A DNA stretch of 64,000 nucleotides, from positions 1 to 64,000 of the forward strand of contig JAUIBR010000036.1 of the NCBI GenBank assembly GCA_030427705.1, read 5' to 3'. Made by a program: the position numbers and the translations under genes. Below the pieces are notes generated by a model that made no database searches, was not told the DNA's origin, and saw only the letters and a list, made by a program, of their open reading frames with translations. Within the stretch, counting starts at the first letter, position 1. The number at the start of each line of letters is the position of its first letter. This DNA is from a bacterium. GTDB taxonomy: Bacteria; Myxococcota_A; Bradymonadia; Bradymonadales; Bradymonadaceae. This document shows positions 61,865-64,000 of the stretch, in pieces.

Positions 61865-64000
61865 ATGAGGTCTGACGACGCGCTCGACATGTTGCGGGAG
61901 TGGTTTTCCCTCAAAGGATGGGCGCCACTTGGGTTCCAGGAAGAAAGCTGGTCCCACTACCTTGCCGGACGCAACGGTCTGATCCACGTTCCGACAGGGT
62001 CCGGAAAGACTTTCGCGGCCTATTTCGGCCCGCTGGCCCATCTACTCGAGGACCCGAAACCGGGATTGAACATCCTCTACATCACGCCGCTTCGTGCGAC
62101 ATCTCGCGACATTGAATTGAGCCTGCGATTGCCCCTGGAGCAGCTGGGACTTGACGGCCAAGTCAGCGTCGGAAGTCGCACCGGTGACACCTCCTCGAGT
62201 GAGCGCAGGAAACAAGCGAAACAGCTTCCGAACGTGCTCGTCACGACTCCCGAGTCTCTTCAGGTTTTGCTTTCATATGCGGACGCCAAAAAGAAGTTCC
62301 AGAACGTCAAATGCGTCATCGTGGACGAGTGGCATGAACTCATGAGTTCAAAACGCGGAACCCAGTTTGAACTCGGCGCTGCGCGCGTCAGACATTGGTC
62401 GGGCTGCAGAACATGGGCGATGTCGGCGACCGTCAGCAACTTGCTCGAAACCGCTGAGTTTGCATGCGGGACCCATTCCGACCCGGTCTTGGTGACGCAA
62501 GCGCTGGAACGACCCGTCATCATGGACACCATCGTCACGGAGAACATCGACGCCCTCCCCTGGCATGGACATATGGGTTTGAAATCGCTGAGCCAGGTCT
62601 TAAAGCGGCTCAATCCGGGCAAAGAAGCGGCATTGGTGTTCACAAACACTCGAAACCAGGCCGAGAACTGGTTTCGTGCAATCCTCGACGAAAAACCCCA
62701 CTGGGAGCCATGGATGGCTCTGCATCATGGGTCCGTGGATATGGATGAACGCCGCAGGATCGAACACGGGATGAAATCCGGCGAGATTCGGCTGACTGTC
62801 TGTACGTCTTCGATGGACCTGGGCGTGGACTTCTCGCCGGTGGAGCGGGTGATTCAGATTGGATCGCCGAAGGGAATCGCCCGCGTGCTCCAACGCGCGG
62901 GTCGCGCAGCGCATAGGCCTGGTGAGCCCTGTCGAATCTCGTTTGTTCCTACCAACGCGCTGGAGTTGTTTGAGCTCGCCGGTGTTCGGCGAGCGATAGA
63001 CCGCGGCATCGTCGAAGCACGCCACACTCTGGCAAAGCCCCTCGATGTCCTGGCGCAACACATGGTGACCTGCGCTCTTGGCGGCGGCATCGACCCCGAT
63101 GACTTCTTCAACGAGGTTCGTCGAGCGACCTCGTACGAACATCTACAGCGAGAGGAATTTGATTGGACACTCGACCTTGTTGTGACGGGCGGGAACACGC
63201 TCAAAGCCTACGACCAGTACAAGAAGGTCATTCCCGATGAAGCCGGTATCTACCGCGTACCGGAGAAGAAGATTGCCGCCCTGCATCGATCCAATATCGG
63301 CACGATCGAAAACAGCCAATCGATCCAGGTGCGATTCAAGAATGGGATGAAGCTTGGAACTGTCGAAGAGCGGTTTCTGTCCAAACTGGAGGTCGGAGAC
63401 ACATTTGCATTTGCAGGTAGGATTCTGCGGCTCGACCGCCTAACCGCAAGCGATGCGTACGTCACACAATCCAAATCAGACTCCCCCCAAACACCAGCGT
63501 GGGGCGGCGGGCGGTTCCCCGTATCCACCGAATTGGCCGATGTGATGATGGAAGTCCTCGAGGACGCAAAGTCACTGAATTTGGACTGCCCAGAGCTTGA
63601 GCTCGCGCTGCCCGTGATTGAGCGACAGTTGGCTGTATCGACTTTGCCGACACGAAATGAACTCTTGGCCGAGATCTTGGAGTCCAAAGATGGCCATCAC
63701 CTGTTTCTGTATCCATTCGGTGGATGGCTCGCCAACGAAGGATTGGCCACGGTGCTTGCGTACAGGATGGGCCAACATCGCAGCGCGAACTTCTCCCTCG
63801 GCGTGAATGACTACGGCATCGAGTTCATGTCCGCGACGCCCTTCCCGTTTCGCGAGATGCTGGAGTCTGGAGTGTTGTTCGAAGGCGAATCAGACGCGTT
63901 AGTTTCCGAAACCGAACTGGCGGTCAATCTCACCGAACTGACTCGCCGCGCATTTCGTTCCGTGGCAAGGGTTTCCGGCCTGGTCAACGAAGGGCTTCCT
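61865..64000 (+). CDS. Lhr-type DEXH helicase, C-terminus cut by right window edge
   Basis: An open frame of 712 codons reaches the right edge. Motif I is PTGSGKT (K48), motif II DEWHEL, motif III SAT and motif VI QRAGRAAHRPG. It matches the ligase-associated DEXH-box helicase group related to Lhr (typically about 820 residues), usually next to an ATP-dependent DNA ligase and an exonuclease, which would lie beyond the window. ATG 61865 follows an in-frame TGA; ATG 61889 is an alternative. A five-codon ORF (ATG 61858, MIHEV) with AAGGAA upstream overlaps the start and could couple translation. The gene is divergent from ftsK. Confidence 0.88.
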   Translation, partial: MRSDDALDMLREWFSLKGWAPLGFQEESWSHYLAGRNGLIHVPTGSGKTFAAYFGPLAHLLEDPKPGLNILYITPLRATSRDIELSLRLPLEQLGLDGQVSVGSRTGDTSSSERRKQAKQLPNVLVTTPESLQVLLSYADAKKKFQNVKCVIVDEWHELMSSKRGTQFELGAARVRHWSGCRTWAMSATVSNLLETAEFACGTHSDPVLVTQALERPVIMDTIVTENIDALPWHGHMGLKSLSQVLKRLNPGKEAALVFTNTRNQAENWFRAILDEKPHWEPWMALHHGSVDMDERRRIEHGMKSGEIRLTVCTSSMDLGVDFSPVERVIQIGSPKGIARVLQRAGRAAHRPGEPCRISFVPTNALELFELAGVRRAIDRGIVEARHTLAKPLDVLAQHMVTCALGGGIDPDDFFNEVRRATSYEHLQREEFDWTLDLVVTGGNTLKAYDQYKKVIPDEAGIYRVPEKKIAALHRSNIGTIENSQSIQVRFKNGMKLGTVEERFLSKLEVGDTFAFAGRILRLDRLTASDAYVTQSKSDSPQTPAWGGGRFPVSTELADVMMEVLEDAKSLNLDCPELELALPVIERQLAVSTLPTRNELLAEILESKDGHHLFLYPFGGWLANEGLATVLAYRMGQHRSANFSLGVNDYGIEFMSATPFPFREMLESGVLFEGESDALVSETELAVNLTELTRRAFRSVARVSGLVNEGLP

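Overview
The window reads as chromosome of a free-living, complex Gram-negative bacterium. The best fit is the Myxococcota / former Deltaproteobacteria, possibly a Bradymonadales-like lineage. This is inferred from gene content, not from any marker gene: eukaryotic-type Ser/Thr kinases with PEGA and FHA partners, MopE-type motifs (CDGIDNDCDG), cysteine-rich and RCC1-repeat surface proteins, many lipoproteins, TPR proteins, and complex I plus heme A synthase pointing to aerobic respiration. No rRNA, tRNA, transposase, prophage or CRISPR array was recognised. Genes are tightly packed, with many 1-11 bp overlaps.

Layout. 1-4123 (-): a very large TPR lipoprotein cut by the left edge. 4289-5564 (+): an orphan protein and a rhodanese-fold protein that lacks the catalytic cysteine. 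5661-8076 (-): a TPR membrane protein and a PEGA-domain Ser/Thr kinase. 8251-9183 (+): heme A synthase. 9173-17677 (-): a five-gene MoxR/DUF58/VWA operon headed by a coiled-coil membrane protein. 17830-19162: a hemerythrin-like protein (-) and an RNase HI with an N-terminal extension (+). 19177-19418: eleven perfect-length 22-bp repeats, each holding a GC-rich hairpin. 19428-28974 (+): a second MoxR/DUF58/Bat operon with a BatB-BatC fusion carrying three PPC-like domains, then BatD with a C-terminal SH3-like segment.

28971-32812 (-): a flotillin operon (TerB-like, OB-fold membrane protein with an FDKE repeat, two SPFH proteins). 33095-37775 (+): a small secreted cysteine protein, RNase J, a GNAT acetyltransferase and a degenerate GGDEF / receiver-like protein. 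37852-46506 (+): a partial complex I operon, nuoE-F-J-K-L-M-N. 46503-51407 (-): VWA protein, lipoprotein, zinc-ribbon/FHA protein and an atypical kinase. 51629-57461 (+): a 30-codon leader ORF under a hairpin, an RCC1 lipoprotein and a 1373-residue FG-GAP / Cys-rich / MopE-like exoprotein. 57465-61692 (-): FtsK and a K+ channel with an RCK domain. 61865-64000 (+): an Lhr-type helicase cut by the right edge.

Taken together the region is dominated by envelope-associated assembly and stress modules: two mirror-image MoxR-VWA systems on either side of a hemerythrin/RNase H pair, a flotillin microdomain operon and a phospho-signalling module. The strongest candidates for undescribed biology are the 22-bp hairpin array placed directly before the second moxR, the BatB-BatC-PPC fusion with a possible internal start, and the VWA/FHA/kinase cluster.
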